Shown piece by piece: positions 22,591 through 35,534 of a DNA stretch of 64,000 nt. The notes below the pieces were generated by a model. It saw nothing but the letters and a program-made list of their open reading frames with translations, was not told where the DNA came from and ran no database searches. The position numbers and the translations under genes were made by a program. The DNA comes from Diphasiastrum complanatum. Lineage: Eukaryota; Streptophyta; Lycopodiopsida; Lycopodiales; Lycopodiaceae. Location of the stretch: positions 43,412,851-43,476,850 of the forward strand of contig CM055097.1 in NCBI GenBank assembly GCA_029204225.1. Reading direction: 5' to 3'. The stretch's first letter is position 1, and each line of letters begins with the position of its first letter.

Positions 22591-22894
22591 CAAGCATCTT
22601 TACGGCTCCTAGGTTCGAGCCCGCTTCCCGTGCTACAAACGACTAAGGAGAAGAAGGTGAAAACCTTTTGCTTCTTGACAACAATGGTGTGATTTTCAGC
22701 ACATATCGCACACCAAACATTTTCTCTACTACAAAACAATTTATTCATCTTCTCAACACCTTTATCACTCTTAGCATGAGATTCTTCCAAGGCTTTCAAT
22801 TTGACATCAAAGTACGCTTGCATATTATCCAACTGCAACTACTGCTTCTGAAATTCAATCCATCAACTAAGTTATTACAACGCATATAAGAAAG
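22591..22894. other. Unassigned segment with possible gag-like scrap on the minus strand
   Basis: The minus strand reads ALEESHAKSDKGVEKMNKL and then VWCAICAENH. This is a short charged helix followed by a Cys-x2-Cys pair, weakly like a retroelement gag. A B-box-like GGTTCGAGCCC occurs at 22611 without a foldable tRNA around it. Confidence 0.3.
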
Positions 22895-24040
22895 TGATCT
22901 TACTACGGTCTGAAATAGGCCGCAAGAGCATGGTTTGATAGAATCAACTCTTATCTCATTCAATTGGGATTTGCAAATAATTCAGCTGATTGTAATGTTT
23001 ATTCAAAGCATATAGGCACCAATTCAGTTCACATAGCTCTTTACGTAGATGATGCATTTATTTTATCTAACGACACTTCTCTACTGCACACTACTAAGAG
23101 TAATTTGTCAAATTCCTTTGACATGACTGATTTAGGAGCTATCGATTCTTTGCTAGGAATTCACATTACTAGAAATAGGCTTCAAAAGAAGATCTATCTT
23201 AGCCAGCAGGCATATCTAAAAGGCATTTTAGCATAATTTCATATGTCTGATTGCAAACCCATTGATACTCCAATGGATCCAAGTATAGTATTGACTAAAC
23301 CTACTTGTGCTGATTCTGATAGTGAAGTACTCGACATAGCCAAGTACCCTTATAATTCACTAATAGGATTTTAATATATGCAATGCTGTGTACTAGACCA
23401 GATTTAGCATACACTATTAGCACGTTGAGTCAATTCATGTCTTATCCTAGGATCTCTCATTGGAAAGTGTTAAAGAGAGTGATGAGATATATTCAGGGAA
23501 GTTTAGATCACATCTTATGCTATGATGGAAATGCTATCAACCCACTCGTCCTGTAACGCTATTCCAACTCAGATTGGGGAGGATTAGTCTCTACCAAAAA
23601 ATCTACCTCCAGGTTCGGTTTCTATCTAGTAGGGAGACTGATTTCATGGAAATCAAGGAAGCAGAAATCAGTTGTGCTTTCTTCGACAGAGGCAGAGTAC
23701 ATCGCAGCATGCCAAGCTTCAAAAGAAGCTATATGGATCAGGTTATTACTTCATGACTTACATCACACTCAGTTCAATGCTACCACCATTCTGTGTGACA
23801 ACTTGAGTTGTATTTCACTGTCATTGAATCCCATATTTAATGGCAAATCCAAGCACATAAAAATCCAGTATCATTTCATTCGGGAGAAAGTTTTCTCAGG
23901 GCAAGTGATCCTTCAATACTGCTCCATAACAGAAATGGCTGCATACATCTTCACCAAAGTGCTTCCCAGGATCAAGCAGCAAAAGTTCTTCAACATGCTA
24001 AACCTGACGAAGATACCAAGGCACCAACCGTGATCTTAAG
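22895..24040 (+). pseudogene. Copia element B: reverse transcriptase and RNase H remnant
   Basis: It starts inside reverse transcriptase at YYGLK-AARAWFD, then IALYVDDAFIL (catalytic YVDD), DMTDLGAIDSLLGI and, after frame changes, SDWGGLVSTKKSTSRFGFYL. RNase H continues with LSSTEAEYIAACQASKEAIW, LCDNLSCI and KHIKIQYHFIREKV. Stops occur near 22917 and 23236 and several more between 23370 and 23560. The 5' part of the element is absent. A polypurine tract (AAGGGGGA, 24038-24045) and LTR follow directly. Confidence 0.9.
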
Positions 24041-24046
24041 GGGGAC

Positions 24047-25500
24047 TGTTGAAAATTAAGCCCACAGTTGCCTCTTTGAAATCATAACTTAGACAACCAA
24101 TTTATTTGAAGGACGTCTACAACGGACTTCCGGCTGATCTCCAGCAAAGGGTAACCAATCCCATCATAATTTCAAGTTCATATATTAAGTTTAATAACTT
24201 GAAGTCATTGAAGACTTGGCCATCTTCAAGGACTTCCACAAACTTCTGCAGATTTATATAATTTTTGAACAGTCCGCAGAAATACATTAAGTGTCGCAGT
24301 TTGCATTTTTTGCACTTTCCAAAAACTATGACACTTATCTTCGACTTCTTCCGTTTAATTATTTTTTGAAGAAGTCAACTTGTTCACAGTTCAACAATTT
24401 AACTTTTTCAAACACCTTCACCTTTTTTTGCATTTTTTCGAAAAATGCGAAGAGAGAAAAAATTCCAGAAAGTCCTCTATTTTTAAGGGTTAAACTGCTA
24501 AAGACACCTTCACCAACTTTTTAAGGGTAGCTTAAACTTGTTTTAAGGACACCTTCGGCTCTTTCAAAAAGTGCAAGAAAGTTGAATTGCTAAAGACATC
24601 TTCGCCTTTTTGAGGGCACCTTCAACTTTCTAAGGGCACCTTAAAACTTGTTTAAAGGCACCTTTGGCTTTTTCGCAAAAACCCGAAATGCCGAAGGTTG
24701 TCTGTTTTGAACGAGGAACATTCCAACCACTTCCCAAAATTTGCAAAGTGAGAGAAAACCACTTCACATAAAATGCGAAGTGAGAGATTCTGCAAGTCCT
24801 CGTCCGTGTCAACGATCCTGATTTGTTGACCGTATATATTATGTATAGTTGTCTCAAAAGCCATATACTTCCAAGTACAACGGCTTTTCTAATTAGGTGA
24901 CAAGCATTCAATGTAGTTAATACACGGATGAAATCTATAAATAGATCATCCAAGCACAGATTATGGGTTGTTCCATCCATGAGACGTATTATTTGAGCCT
25001 CCCAGTTATGCCGTCAATGTTTGGTTGTAATTGCTATTTTGTGCTTCAGTGTAATATAGCAGCAGCAGCTTCCCTATCTGTGTATAACGTAGATGAATGC
25101 TTGTTGTAATTGAATGCACTTTATTGTTGTTTGATCACGCTTGTTTACTCACTCTGATCAAAACATGGACGTCTACGACTCCTCAGTTTCTGATCAGACG
25201 ATGGTTGTCTTTGACGCCTGAGGAACTCGTGATATAAATTTGCTCTTCCATTTATTTCAGAACCATACTTCACATTGAATCTAATTTTCAGTAATACCAC
25301 ACACAAACCGTTTCTAATCTCTTCTGTGGACTGTACTTTCATTTTTGAGAGTATGAACTAATTTTTAAGATCATGTTGGACAATTAGAATACTTAAAGCT
25401 ATGATTACATTTAGCATAAGCTCTCTATTAGACTGTTTTTGCATCTAGCAGCTGATTAGAACGGGAGAGCTGTTCCGCAATATATCTGCTCTCTTCTTTG
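24047..25500 (+). repeat. 3' LTR of copia B and following leader-like sequence
   Basis: The LTR begins TGTTGAAAATTAAG just after the polypurine tract. Between about 24490 and 24700 it holds a series of imperfect repeats around AAGGGCACCTTCAAC / AAGGACACCTTCGGC, some followed by TTTTTCGCAAAAA-like words. The right LTR end was not found. Sequence up to 25540 may be leader of the next element (F). Confidence 0.5.
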
Positions 25501-25541
25501 TTCTCATTCTTCTATCTCCATTGCCCCCATAAAAAATTCAA

Positions 25542-25806
25542 GATGAGGATGATATTGATCGAAAAGGAGCTATGGGAATAAATAAATGGTTCAATAGCCA
25601 GACCAGCAGGACTAGAAATGCTACCCGCATGGGAAGCAAGGGATGGCAAAGCTCTTGCCATTGTATACTTGAATCTGAAAGATACTCAGATTGCTCACGT
25701 ATCAAACAGTACCACCTCCAAAGAAACGTGGGATATCTTAACAGGTATTTATGAGACTTCAGATGTGTCCACTTGTCTCTTCCTAACAAAGCCTGGTCCT
25801 TACACT
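25542..25806 (+). pseudogene. Copia element F, gag N-terminal part (left of the element C insertion)
   Basis: It reads MRMILIEKELWE, then WEARDGKALAIVYLNLKDTQ and TSKETWDILTGIYE, the standard copia gag pattern. It resembles element A (KAFALIILNISDTQ, TSKEVWDILSSLY). It stops where the LTR of element C begins. The rest of a related element resumes at 37095, so it was probably one element before insertion of C. Confidence 0.8.
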
Positions 25807-26638
25807 TGTGAAAAATACAAAAATAAGCTTGGTAGAGGCCAAAAACCTTGTATATAGATATACACACATGTGTGGAGCCTGTTCCCACATGTGAAACTAG
25901 TGTACTTGTCATGTACCATAATCATATATGTTGTACATATGATTTAATTCAAGTTCTAGTGGCTAAAATGGCCAAAAACTAGTTTTCTAGACATATGACA
26001 CATGGCATCAATCTATTGATTGCATGAGCCACGTCATTTGGTTAGGTGTCATATCCCATGTGTAGAGGACAGCTCACACGTGTGGAATAAGCTAAAGTAC
26101 ACGAATTTTGACTTCTAGAAGATTTCCAAGTAGATCTCCATATAGAAGGAAAATGGACCAAAAGTGCTCAAAATAGAAGGTTTTGTCCAAGTGTCAGTTT
26201 TGCATGATGAATCATCATATGACAAAGCACCTTCACACATGTGGAATCAAAGGGATGATCAGTACCATGAGCTCTCACTTATTGTATATATAGAGCCACA
26301 TTTGGCCATAATCATTGTGAGACACCAATCTTGGTTTTGAAAGCAATTTTGAGTGATTCTCTCCATTTGTCTACATTTGTTTTGATTGTTTTGAGGTTCT
26401 ATCAATGTGTACTTGATTTTCAGGTTGGAGTCCGTACTCAGACAGGGTTTCACACGTGGGAAACCAGAAAGTACACCTACCTTCAATTAATGATTGTTCT
26501 TGTCAGGATTTTGTGTCTAGAATTGATCTAGATTGATCTTAATGTCAAGTAGATTGATAAATCAAGTAATCTGACAACCAATCCCTCTTGAGGATCAGAT
26601 TAGGATCCACTCTTGGTCCTTTTTGTACTTTTTGCACA
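25807..26638 (+). repeat. 5' LTR of element C
   Basis: It begins TGTGAAAAATACAAAAATAA and ends TTTTTGCACA, 832 bp, then TGGTATCAGAGC at 26639-26650 as primer-binding site. It matches 36396-37094 with a few percent mismatches by eye. Near 26270-26290 it holds TTATTGTATATATAGAGCC, a likely TATA box. Confidence 0.9.
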
Positions 26639-27240
26639 TGGTATCAGAGCCTAGTACAAGAGGTTTTGTTGAAATTGATAGGGTTAATCCAAATCAAAGC
26701 CAAAATTAACAGTTTTTTGGAAACTAGTCAAATTTTGTGTAGCGAGTTGGATTTGATAGCTATCCTCAAAATTTTTGGTCCAAATCTTGTTGTGGGCTGT
26801 AGGAACCCTTTTCACACATGTGAGGCCGTACAGCTCCGATTTTGATTGAGAAATTTCAAAAATTTGTAAAATTTGACTCACATACCCAATTTGAGTGATT
26901 TTTGGTGCAAAATCAAGCATTTTCTATAGTGAATCTAATCCCTTGATTAGTTCTTGGATTAGATCAGCCAAAAAATTAAAATTGAAGTTTGAATTAGGTG
27001 CACTAATTGATCTTCTCTGATTTTTTGAGTGTATGTTGAGGTTGAAGAGAGAAATTGGTAAAAATCATAGACTAAGGAGTGATTTTGCAAGTTTGAGACT
27101 AGAATCTAAATTTCCATTATTCTAGATTGGTTCATGAGTGATAGGATTGAGTCCATAAGCTTTCTAAATTGCTAGAAGACTTTAGGTTCAGATCTCTTAG
27201 AGAAACCATAAGAGTTTCTAGTGCTTTTTCACATTCAAAA

Positions 27241-29192
27241 ATGACATCAATGGGTGGTTTTTTTGCTTAAAGCTAGTGAAAGACTTACATCCACTAATTA
27301 TGCTACTTGGATAGTTCGAATGGAGTCTTTGCTTGTACTTCATGATCTTTATGACATAGTACTTGAGGTGGAAGTAGAACCTCAAGGAGGAGTTGAACTG
27401 GCTAAGTACAAAAAGAGATGTAGAGTTGCATTACATTGCATAAAAATGAATGTAAGTAATGAACTTTTGAAAGAAATCTCATCTTGTACCACGTCCAAAG
27501 AGGCATGGGATTCATTAAAAGCCATTTATGGATCCAAGAACACTTCAAGGATACTCATGCTTAGGAATCAAATCCTTCAAAACATGAAAGGAAGTAGTGA
27601 AAGTGCCCAAAATTATGTCTTTAGGATCAAATCTTAGAATAAGGAGTTGTCTTCTATAGATGATTAAATCAAAGATGATGAATTAGTTCAAATCATTTTG
27701 AATGGATTAGGAGATGATTATTCCAATCTTGTTCAAACCTTTGCTATTCAAGATTCACTTCCTAGTATTGAAAAACTTCAAAGTGTGCTTGCTAGTGAGG
27801 AGAGTAGAATGCTTCATATCAAAAGTAGGAAGTTCCTTATCTTTGAATAATGGTGATGAAAAAGTTAACTTTTCTTTGAAAGGCAAGAAGAAGAAGTTTC
27901 CATCCAAGAAGACTCAAGACATGGAGATGGAGAACAAAGATGGAGCATCAAGTTCCAAAGGCAAGAGCAAGAAGGACAAGAAGAGTTCTTTGTAATAGAA
28001 TGACTAATAGTGCCATTAAAGGACTTACACCTTATGAAGTATTGTTTGGCAAAAAGCCAAATATTAGTGATTTGAAAGTTTTTGGATGTACTTGTTATGT
28101 ACATATTCCTTTAGAAACAAGGAAAAAGGAAGATGCCACTTCTTTCAAAGGCATCTTTGTTGGTTATAGTGAAAGTAAGAAAGCTTATAGGATATATGAT
28201 CCTATTACCAAAAAAGTTGTTGCTAGTAGAGATGTACTTTTTCATGAATCTCTCCAAGCCAAAGGAAAGGTGACTTCCAACAACACTCAACTTGTCGAAG
28301 ATCATGTTATGGCCGAGGAGGAGTTTCATGAAGATGAAGACCAAGTGGAACCTACTTCAAGTCCAAGGGTTCCAAGAAGATCAACAAGGACAAGGATTGA
28401 GCCATCAAGGCTCACTTATAGTGACAAAGGGGAGCAAAGGGGAGATTCTCAACTACTCAACTCTTATACTTTCTTGACTACTATGCTTGAAGAACCAACT
28501 AGTTTTGAGGAAGCAAATAAGTCTCAATATTGGAGGAAAGCTATGCAAGTAGAGTTTGATGCATTAATAGAAAATCAAACTTGGAAACTTGTTGATTTAC
28601 CTTATGGAAAGAAGCCTCTTACTTGTAAATGGATATATAGATTGAAATATAATCAAGATGGTTCCATTCATAAGTACAAAGCTAGACTTGTAGCAAAAGG
28701 CTTTTTGCAAGTCAAAGGCATAGATTATGATGAAACCTTTACACCTGTTGCAAAGCTTGTGACCATTAGATTAATCATACTTGCAACTTCTTTCAAATGG
28801 GAGCTTTTCCAACTTGATGTGACAAATGCTTTCTTGAATGGATTCTTGGAAGAGGAAATCTGCATGTGCCAACTCGAGGGCTTCATCAAAGATGGAGAAG
28901 AAGACAAGGTGTGTCTCTTGAAGAAGAGTCTTTATGGACTCAAGCAAGCACCAAGAGCATGGTACTCTAGGTTGCATTCCTATCTGATTTCCATTGGATT
29001 TGTTGTAAGTTATTATGAACCATCATTGTACTACAAATGTAATGATGGAAAGATCATTATCTTAGTTTTATATGTTGACGACATTATACTCACAGGAAAT
29101 GATCTAGATGGCATCAAGAATGCAAAAGTTTCCTTGTCTATGAATTTAAGACCGTAGACCTAGGATTTCTTAAAGTTATACTTGGAATAGAA
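27241..29192 (+). pseudogene. Element C gag-pol, left part, with internal deletion
   Basis: Gag starts at the ATG at 27241; a run of seven T shifts the frame before LLKASERLTSTNYATW. Gag continues through MRNQILQ-type helices to a Lys-rich tail (KGKSKKDKKSS, about 27985). There the sequence jumps straight to LCNRMTNSAIKGLTPYEVLF, the C-terminal side of integrase. The zinc knuckle, protease and integrase catalytic core are therefore deleted, about 1.2 kb by comparison with element D. Reverse transcriptase then runs well preserved: KARLVAKGF, LYGLKQAPRAWY, LYVDDIILTGND. A one-base shift lies near 29138, and element D interrupts at LGIE. Confidence 0.9.
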
Positions 29193-29988
29193 TGTTAAAA
29201 TTAAAAAACAATCCATGTTGATTTCTTGGCTTGCTACAAATGTTGTACCATGCAAGTATGTAGCTCATTGATGCAAAATGCCAAGTTTGGTCTACATAGA
29301 ACTCGAGCTACATGGTTATGTATTATCTAGTTTGATAAATGCAACTTGCGTATAGTTTGTCGACATAGAATTAGCATGATTATGCTTGTAGAAACTCGTA
29401 GAAAATTCACATGCATTAATTGTAAGTGATCCATAGTGACATGCAAGGCATGCACAAAGTGTAATGGACACATGCATGATGATTTGGACATTTCTAGTTA
29501 TAACTAGTACACTTGTAAAAAGTTGGTAGAATTTCATGCATAACAAGTGACAAATGTCACATAGACTTTAGATGTCACTTTAGATGTCATTTTGGTATGG
29601 ATGGATGTGGTTCTACCTCGAGCTACCTCAATCTCCATAAATATGTGTAGCTCTCCACACAATCAATGATGAAGAACCAAAGTTTTGTAGCTATTTCATG
29701 CCATTTTGGATCTAAACAAATATTGCTTGTTATCTCTCTAGCTTTCTCTCTCTAACTCGTGTTGAGGCTAATGCTCATACACTCAAATCTTGTACTTTTA
29801 TTCATTCTTTGATTCATTGCTATTATATTCTGTTGATTAGCATGCTAGATTGTGAATTAGCCATTTCTTCTGAACTAGATCTTGTTGATCAATCTAGAAT
29901 CAGGTTATAGTGCCAATCACAAAGCTTAATCAAGATCAATCACTCTTGTGGACATTCCCCACACGTGTGAATTCTGGAAATTTTGTCA
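29193..29988 (+). repeat. 5' LTR of element D
   Basis: It starts TGTTAAAATTAAAAAACA and ends TTTTGTCA. TGGTATCAGAGC follows at 29989-30000. It has a 12-bp stretch (TTTCTCTCTCTA-like, near 29740) missing from the 3' copy and scattered substitutions, a few percent by eye. Confidence 0.95.
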
Positions 29989-30000
29989 TGGTATCAGAGC
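29989..30000 (+). promoter_or_regulatory. Primer-binding site of element D
   Basis: TGGTATCAGAGC directly abuts the LTR end, complementary to the 3' end of initiator tRNA-Met. Confidence 0.9.
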
Positions 30001-30759
30001 CTCATTAAGCTTTGCATGCTAACAACTTTGATTGTACAAGAACTTGAGAGCTAAATCAAGCAAAAAAGCAGTTTTGCACTTTTTCTAACCTTTCTCTGAA
30101 GTGTATTTGGATAAAATCGGACTTGAACTGAATTTTTAGACCTGAATTGAGGTAGTACGGAATTCTGGAACTCCGCATGTGTGAAAAGCAAAGATTTTCA
30201 GTCCCTTTGTTCTTCTTATTTATAGATCCAAAGATAGCAGTGTTATAGCTTGATGGAAAGCATTTGATCTGTACTTTCCATAGAAATTGAAACCAAATCA
30301 ATTTGATGTGTCTAGAAAGAGTTATAAGCTCTTAAAGAGGATAGAGATAGGTCCAAAATCCGAGTGACAACATTTTGATTTGATTCAATTATACTTTGTT
30401 CTGAATCCATTGTTTTGAGCATCCAACACAAGAAACTGTAGATCAAGACTGGGTTTGAAGTATTTGAACACCCTTTGAGCCTTTTGAGTGTCAATAGTGT
30501 TTTCTTTTGAAGCATTTCACATGTGCCAAAAGTAGGATTCAAACCAGCCAAATTGTCTCAAACCACTTTTTGTGTCTGATCTAGATAAGTTGTCTTGTGG
30601 AATATTTGAGATTCATCTCAAAATATAGTTGCAAGTGTTTCACATAGGAAGGTAGTTCAACCTTGAAAATACCTATAGTGAAAGAGAGCAGCAACTCTAA
30701 CTCTGATAGGAACAAGCTCAAACATATCTCAATCCAATAACTAAGAAGTCTTCATCATA

Positions 30760-33700
30760 ATGGCATCTCAAGGAGGATATCTTCTAGAAGCCAGTGAAAG
30801 ACTAAACACTTCTAATTACTCAATTTGGAGGTTAAGAATGGATCTGTTTTGATACTCCAGGATGTTATGGATATTGTGCTTGGTGTTGAGGAGGAGCCTC
30901 AAGCACAGTTTGAAATTTCTAAATATAATAAGAGAGCTAGAATGGCTCTACATTTCATTAAGATTAATGTATCTAATGAAATTTTGAGAGAGATAGGATC
31001 TTGCACTACAGCCAAAGAAGCTTGGGATGCACTAAAGGCCATCTATGAAGCAAAGAATACTTTTAGAATACTCACTCTTAGGAATCAGATTTTCCAAAGT
31101 TTCCAAAGAAGTGAAGAGAGTGCATCTAACTATGTTCTGAGAGGTAAAGATTTACATAGAGAACTTTCCTATGTTGGTGTTAACATTAACCAAGTTGAGC
31201 TAGTTCAAGTCATACTGAATGGCTTGAGAGATGACTATGCTAATCTTGTTCAGTCTTTTGCTATTAAGGAGGAGTTACCTAATCTAGAAACTCTCTAAGG
31301 AATTCTTATTTCTGAAGAATCTAGACAAAGCTATAAACTCTCCAGGATGAACAAACTTGAACATGGTGGAAGTGACAAAGCCCTCTTTGTCAAAGGCAAG
31401 CAGAAAGAAAGGAGTAAGAACCAATTCTCTCAAGCATACAACATAGACAAATCCAAAGATCGAGATCAAGATGGTGAAGAGGATGAAACAGCTCATCCCT
31501 CTAACTCAAAAACCAAGAAGAAGAAAGTGAAGTGCTTCTTCTGTGGCAAGAAGGGGCACTATGCCTCTAATTGCTTCAAGAAGAAAAACCAACTCAAGCA
31601 AGCTAATCTCTCCAAAGAGATTGAAGAAGATTCTGTTGCAAGTGATGGAGAAGGATTACTTATGGTGTCCAGTTTTTCTTTATCACCTTTCAAGAAAGAT
31701 GGAGCTTGGTACATAGACAGTGGAGCCTCTTCACAGTGTTGTTCAAAGGAATGATTTGACTCAATCTTACCTTTCAAAGGACTCAAGAGATCTATTTACA
31801 CAGCTAATGATCATGAGTGCCCAATAGAAGGAATTGGCAACATTCCATTGAAACTTGCTTCTTCAAAAGTTCTTGCACTTTCTAATGTTCTTTTCATTCC
31901 AAAACTTACAAAGAACTTAATTAGTGTGGGAAAGTTGCCTGATAATGGTTGTGATGTAAAGTTCAACTCCAATACTTGTTTTATCAAGAGAAAAGATGAG
32001 ATCCTTGCTGATGGAACTAGATGTGGTGGAATTTTTAAGTTGAATTCTTATGAGAATGCAAACCTTTGTGAAGTTGCTTTGTTATCTAAGGAGGAGCTGT
32101 GGCATAGAAGGTTGGGACATCCTAACTTTACATCTATGTCTTCTATGGTTAAGAAGGAGAAAGCTATTGGTCTTCCAAAATCTCTTTCTAAAGATTTCAA
32201 GCCTTGTGAGGCTTGTGCCATTGCAAAGTCACACAGAAAGCCATATCAGAAGTCTTTTATAAAGACTACTTATCCATTGGAACTCATACATTCAGATGTA
32301 CATTTTTCCTCTTCTAAAAGTATTGGTGGTGCAACATGTTTTGTCACCTTTATTGATGACTTTACTAGATACACTTGGTTGTATATACTTTCGTGAAAGG
32401 CTATGGTTTTTGAACACTTCCTTATCTTCAAAGCTTTTGTAAAAAAACAGTTTTCTTGCAAAGTTAAAGCTTTAAGATGTGATGGAGGAGGTGAATATAT
32501 CTCCAACAAGTTTCATAATTATTGTGAAGGTGAAGGAATAAAGAGAGAATTTTCTTGTGCCTATTCTCCATCCCAAAATGGAGTAGCTGAGAAGAAAAAC
32601 AGATTTTTATGTGCATCTGCTAAAGCAATTTGAGTACCAGCTTCTTTGCCTATTGAATATTGGGGTGAAGCTATAAATTGTGCAAACTATTTGTGCAATA
32701 GATTACCTCACAATGCTCTTGCTGAAAAAACACCTTTTGAAATCTTGTTTCAAAAGAAATCTAAGGTAGATTACCTTAGAGTTTTTGGTTGTACTTGCTT
32801 TGTTAATATGCCCTTGGAAACAAGGAAAAGAGATGATCCTAATTCTGTTAAAGGGATCATGGTTGGATATGCATCCAACAAGAAAGCTACAGAATCTATG
32901 TTCCCTCTACCTCAACTACAATTGAGAGTAGAGATGTTATATTCCATGAAGATCAAAAATACATTCTTGAGAAGGCCGAGCTCAAAGATTCTCACAAAGG
33001 TACTCCAATCATCACCCTTGAAGACCATCATGGAGAGATGGGGCCGAGATTTGAGGAGGAGTCACCTCGAATTTTTTCACCAAGGAGATCCCAAAGAGAA
33101 AGATCCGAGCCTAGAAGGCTTACCTATGAAAATAGAGGAAAGCAAGCAGAAATCAACTCCACTAATTGTGCCTATTTTATTTCTCATGAGGAGCCGAAGG
33201 ATGTATATGATGCTATCAACTCAAAGGAATGGTACCTTGCCATGAAGGAGGAATATGATGCTTTGATGGCCAAGAATACATGGGAGCTTGTGGATCTTCC
33301 ATCCAACAAGCATACCATTGGTTGCAAATGGGTTTTTCGAGTCAAGTATAATCAAGATGGCACAATCAACAAGTACAAGGCTAGGCTTTGTGCTAAAGGC
33401 TTTGCTCAAGTATATGGACTTGATTATGAAGAGACCTTTGCCCCAGTTGCAAAGATGGTATCAATTAGAATCATAATTTCTCTTGCTTGTTTTTTCAATT
33501 GCCAAATTCTTCAACTAGATGTTTCTAATGCATTTCTAAATGGCTATCTAGAAGAAGAGATCTATATGGATCAACCTATTGGGTTCATCGATGATGAAGG
33601 AAAAGTTTGCTTGCTCTTCAAAAGTTTATATGGATTAAAGCAAGCTCCAAGGTCATGGTATTCTCGACTTAACACCTTTCTTGAGTCACTAGGATTTAAT

Positions 33701-34728
33701 CTTAGTAACTATGATCCTTCCTTATATGTCAAGTTTTTTGATAAAGATATTGTCATACTTCTTATTTATGTTGATGATATCATTCTGACAGGAAGTTGTA
33801 TCAAGGTAGTTGAGGAAACCAAGATTGCACTTGGAAAAGAGTTCAAGATGCAAGATCTTGAAAAAATTCACTATATTCTAGGATTAGAGATTGACTTTAT
33901 TAAAGATAAATCTTTTGTATGTCAATCTAAGTATGCTCTTTCAATATTAAAAAAGTTCAATATGTTGAATTGTAAGAGTATAGAAACACCTATGGAGCAA
34001 AATTTAAAGGACTGTAACAAAGGTGATGAAAGATCCTTCGAGGACATCACAGTTTTTAGAAGTCTTATAGGCTCCTTAATTTGGATCACAATAACTAGAC
34101 CTGACATAAGCTTTAGTGTTCATAAGTTGAGCCAGGCTATGCAAAATCCTTCAGTTTATCATTGGAAAATGGCCAAGAGAGTGCTTAGATATATATCTTC
34201 AACTTTTGATTTTGGTTTATTGTATAAAAGTGAAGATCTTTCTATTATTGGTTATTCTGACTTGGATTTTGCAAGTGATAGAGCAGATCAAAAATCTACA
34301 AGTGCTTATGTCATATATCTTGGAGGAAACTTGATATCTTGGCCTTCCAAAAAGCAAGATACTGTATCACTCTCATCATGTGAAGCTAAGTACAAGGCGC
34401 TCACTACAACAACAAAGGAAGTGCTTTGGATCAAGAGGTTACTAGTGGAGCTAAAGATAATTATGGAAGAAGATATATCTGTGATCATGTGTGACAACAT
34501 TTCAGCTCAAGCCCTTGCCAACAACGCAATATTCCATGAAAGGAGCAAGCATATCGAAGTTGCACATCACTTCGTGAGAGAGAAGCTCATTGGAGGTGAA
34601 ATCAAATTGGGAGCACATCGACACATCATCTTGCATTGCTGATATGCTCACCAAACCTTTGAGCAAAAGTTCCTTCAACAAGCATAGAGCCAACCTTGGA
34701 GTTATATCAAGATCCATGTTCAAATCAA
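30760..34728 (+). pseudogene. Element D gag-pol, nearly complete but with stops and frameshifts
   Basis: The ATG is at 30760 (MASQGGYLLEASERL); the frame shifts near 30843. The zinc knuckle CFFCGKKGHYASNC is at about 31533-31574. The protease motif is WYIDSGASS at 31708-31734. Integrase: LWHRRLGHPN...CEACAIAK, core residues in LIHSDVHF, RCDGGGEY and GVAEKKNR. Reverse transcriptase and RNase H lie in a single open stretch 33038-34642, with LIYVDDIILTGS near 33761-33796 and LSSCEAKYKALTTTTKEVLW. Stops are at about 31296, 31752, 32394 and 32631; frameshifts near 32890 and 34612. It should encode all proteins of a copia element but is now inactive. Confidence 0.92.
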
Positions 34729-34750
34729 TATAGATCATTTTTAAGAGGAG

Positions 34751-35529
34751 TGTTAAAATTGAAAAACAATCCACATTGATTTCTTGGCTTGCTACAAATG
34801 TTGTACCATGCAAGTATGTAGCTCATTAATGCAAAATGCCAAGTTTGGCCTACATAGAACTCGAGCTACATGGTTATGTATTATCTAGTTTGATAAATGC
34901 AACTTGCATATAGTTTGTAGACATAGAATTAGCATGATTATGCTTGTAGAAACTCGTGGCAATTCACATGCATTAATTGTAAGTGATCCATAGTGACATG
35001 CAAGATGCACAAACTGTAATGGACACATGCATGATGATTTGGACATTTCTAGTTAGAACTAGTACACTTGTAAAAAGTTGGTAGAATTTCATGCATGACA
35101 AGTGACAAATGTCACATAGACTCTAGATGTCACTTTAGATGTCATTTTGGAATGGATGGATGTGGTTCTACCTCAAGCTACCTCAATCTCCATAAATATG
35201 TGTAGCTCTCCACACAATCAATGATGAAGAACCAAAGTTTTGTAGCTATCTCATGCCATTTTGGATCTAAACAAATATTGCATGTTATCTCTCTAACTCG
35301 TGTTGAGGCTAATGCTCATACACTGAAATCTTGTACTTTTATTCATTCTTTGATTCATTGCTATTATATTCTATTGATTAGCATGCTAGATTGTGAATTA
35401 GCCATTTCTTCTAAACTAGATCTTGTTGATCAATCTAGAATCAGGTTATAGTGCCAATCACAAAGCTTAATCAAGAGCAATCACTCTTGTGGACATTCCC
35501 CACACATGTGAATTCTAGAAATTATGTCA
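34751..35529 (+). repeat. 3' LTR of element D
   Basis: It follows the purine tract TTTTTAAGAGGAG and begins TGTTAAAATTGAAAAACA. It ends ATTATGTCA and is followed by the right TAGAA. It pairs with 29193-29988. Confidence 0.95.
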
Positions 35530-35534
35530 TAGAA

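Larger units (their letters stand above)
29188..35534 (+). mobile_element. Copia element D, full-length, with 5-bp target-site duplication
   Basis: The element runs 29193-35529, about 6.3 kb, flanked by TAGAA at 29188-29192 and 35530-35534. It has two LTRs (796 and 779 bp, TG...CA), a primer-binding site, gag, protease, integrase, reverse transcriptase, RNase H and a polypurine tract, in copia order. It sits in the reverse transcriptase of element C; excising D and one TAGAA joins LGIE to VTRSNDFTF in frame. Confidence 0.95.

Noticed and set aside
22605-22680. Possible tRNA or tRNA-derived SINE (GGTTCGAGCCC B-box-like)
   Set aside because: No acceptor stem, no convincing A box and no poly-A or T tail; a cloverleaf could not be drawn.
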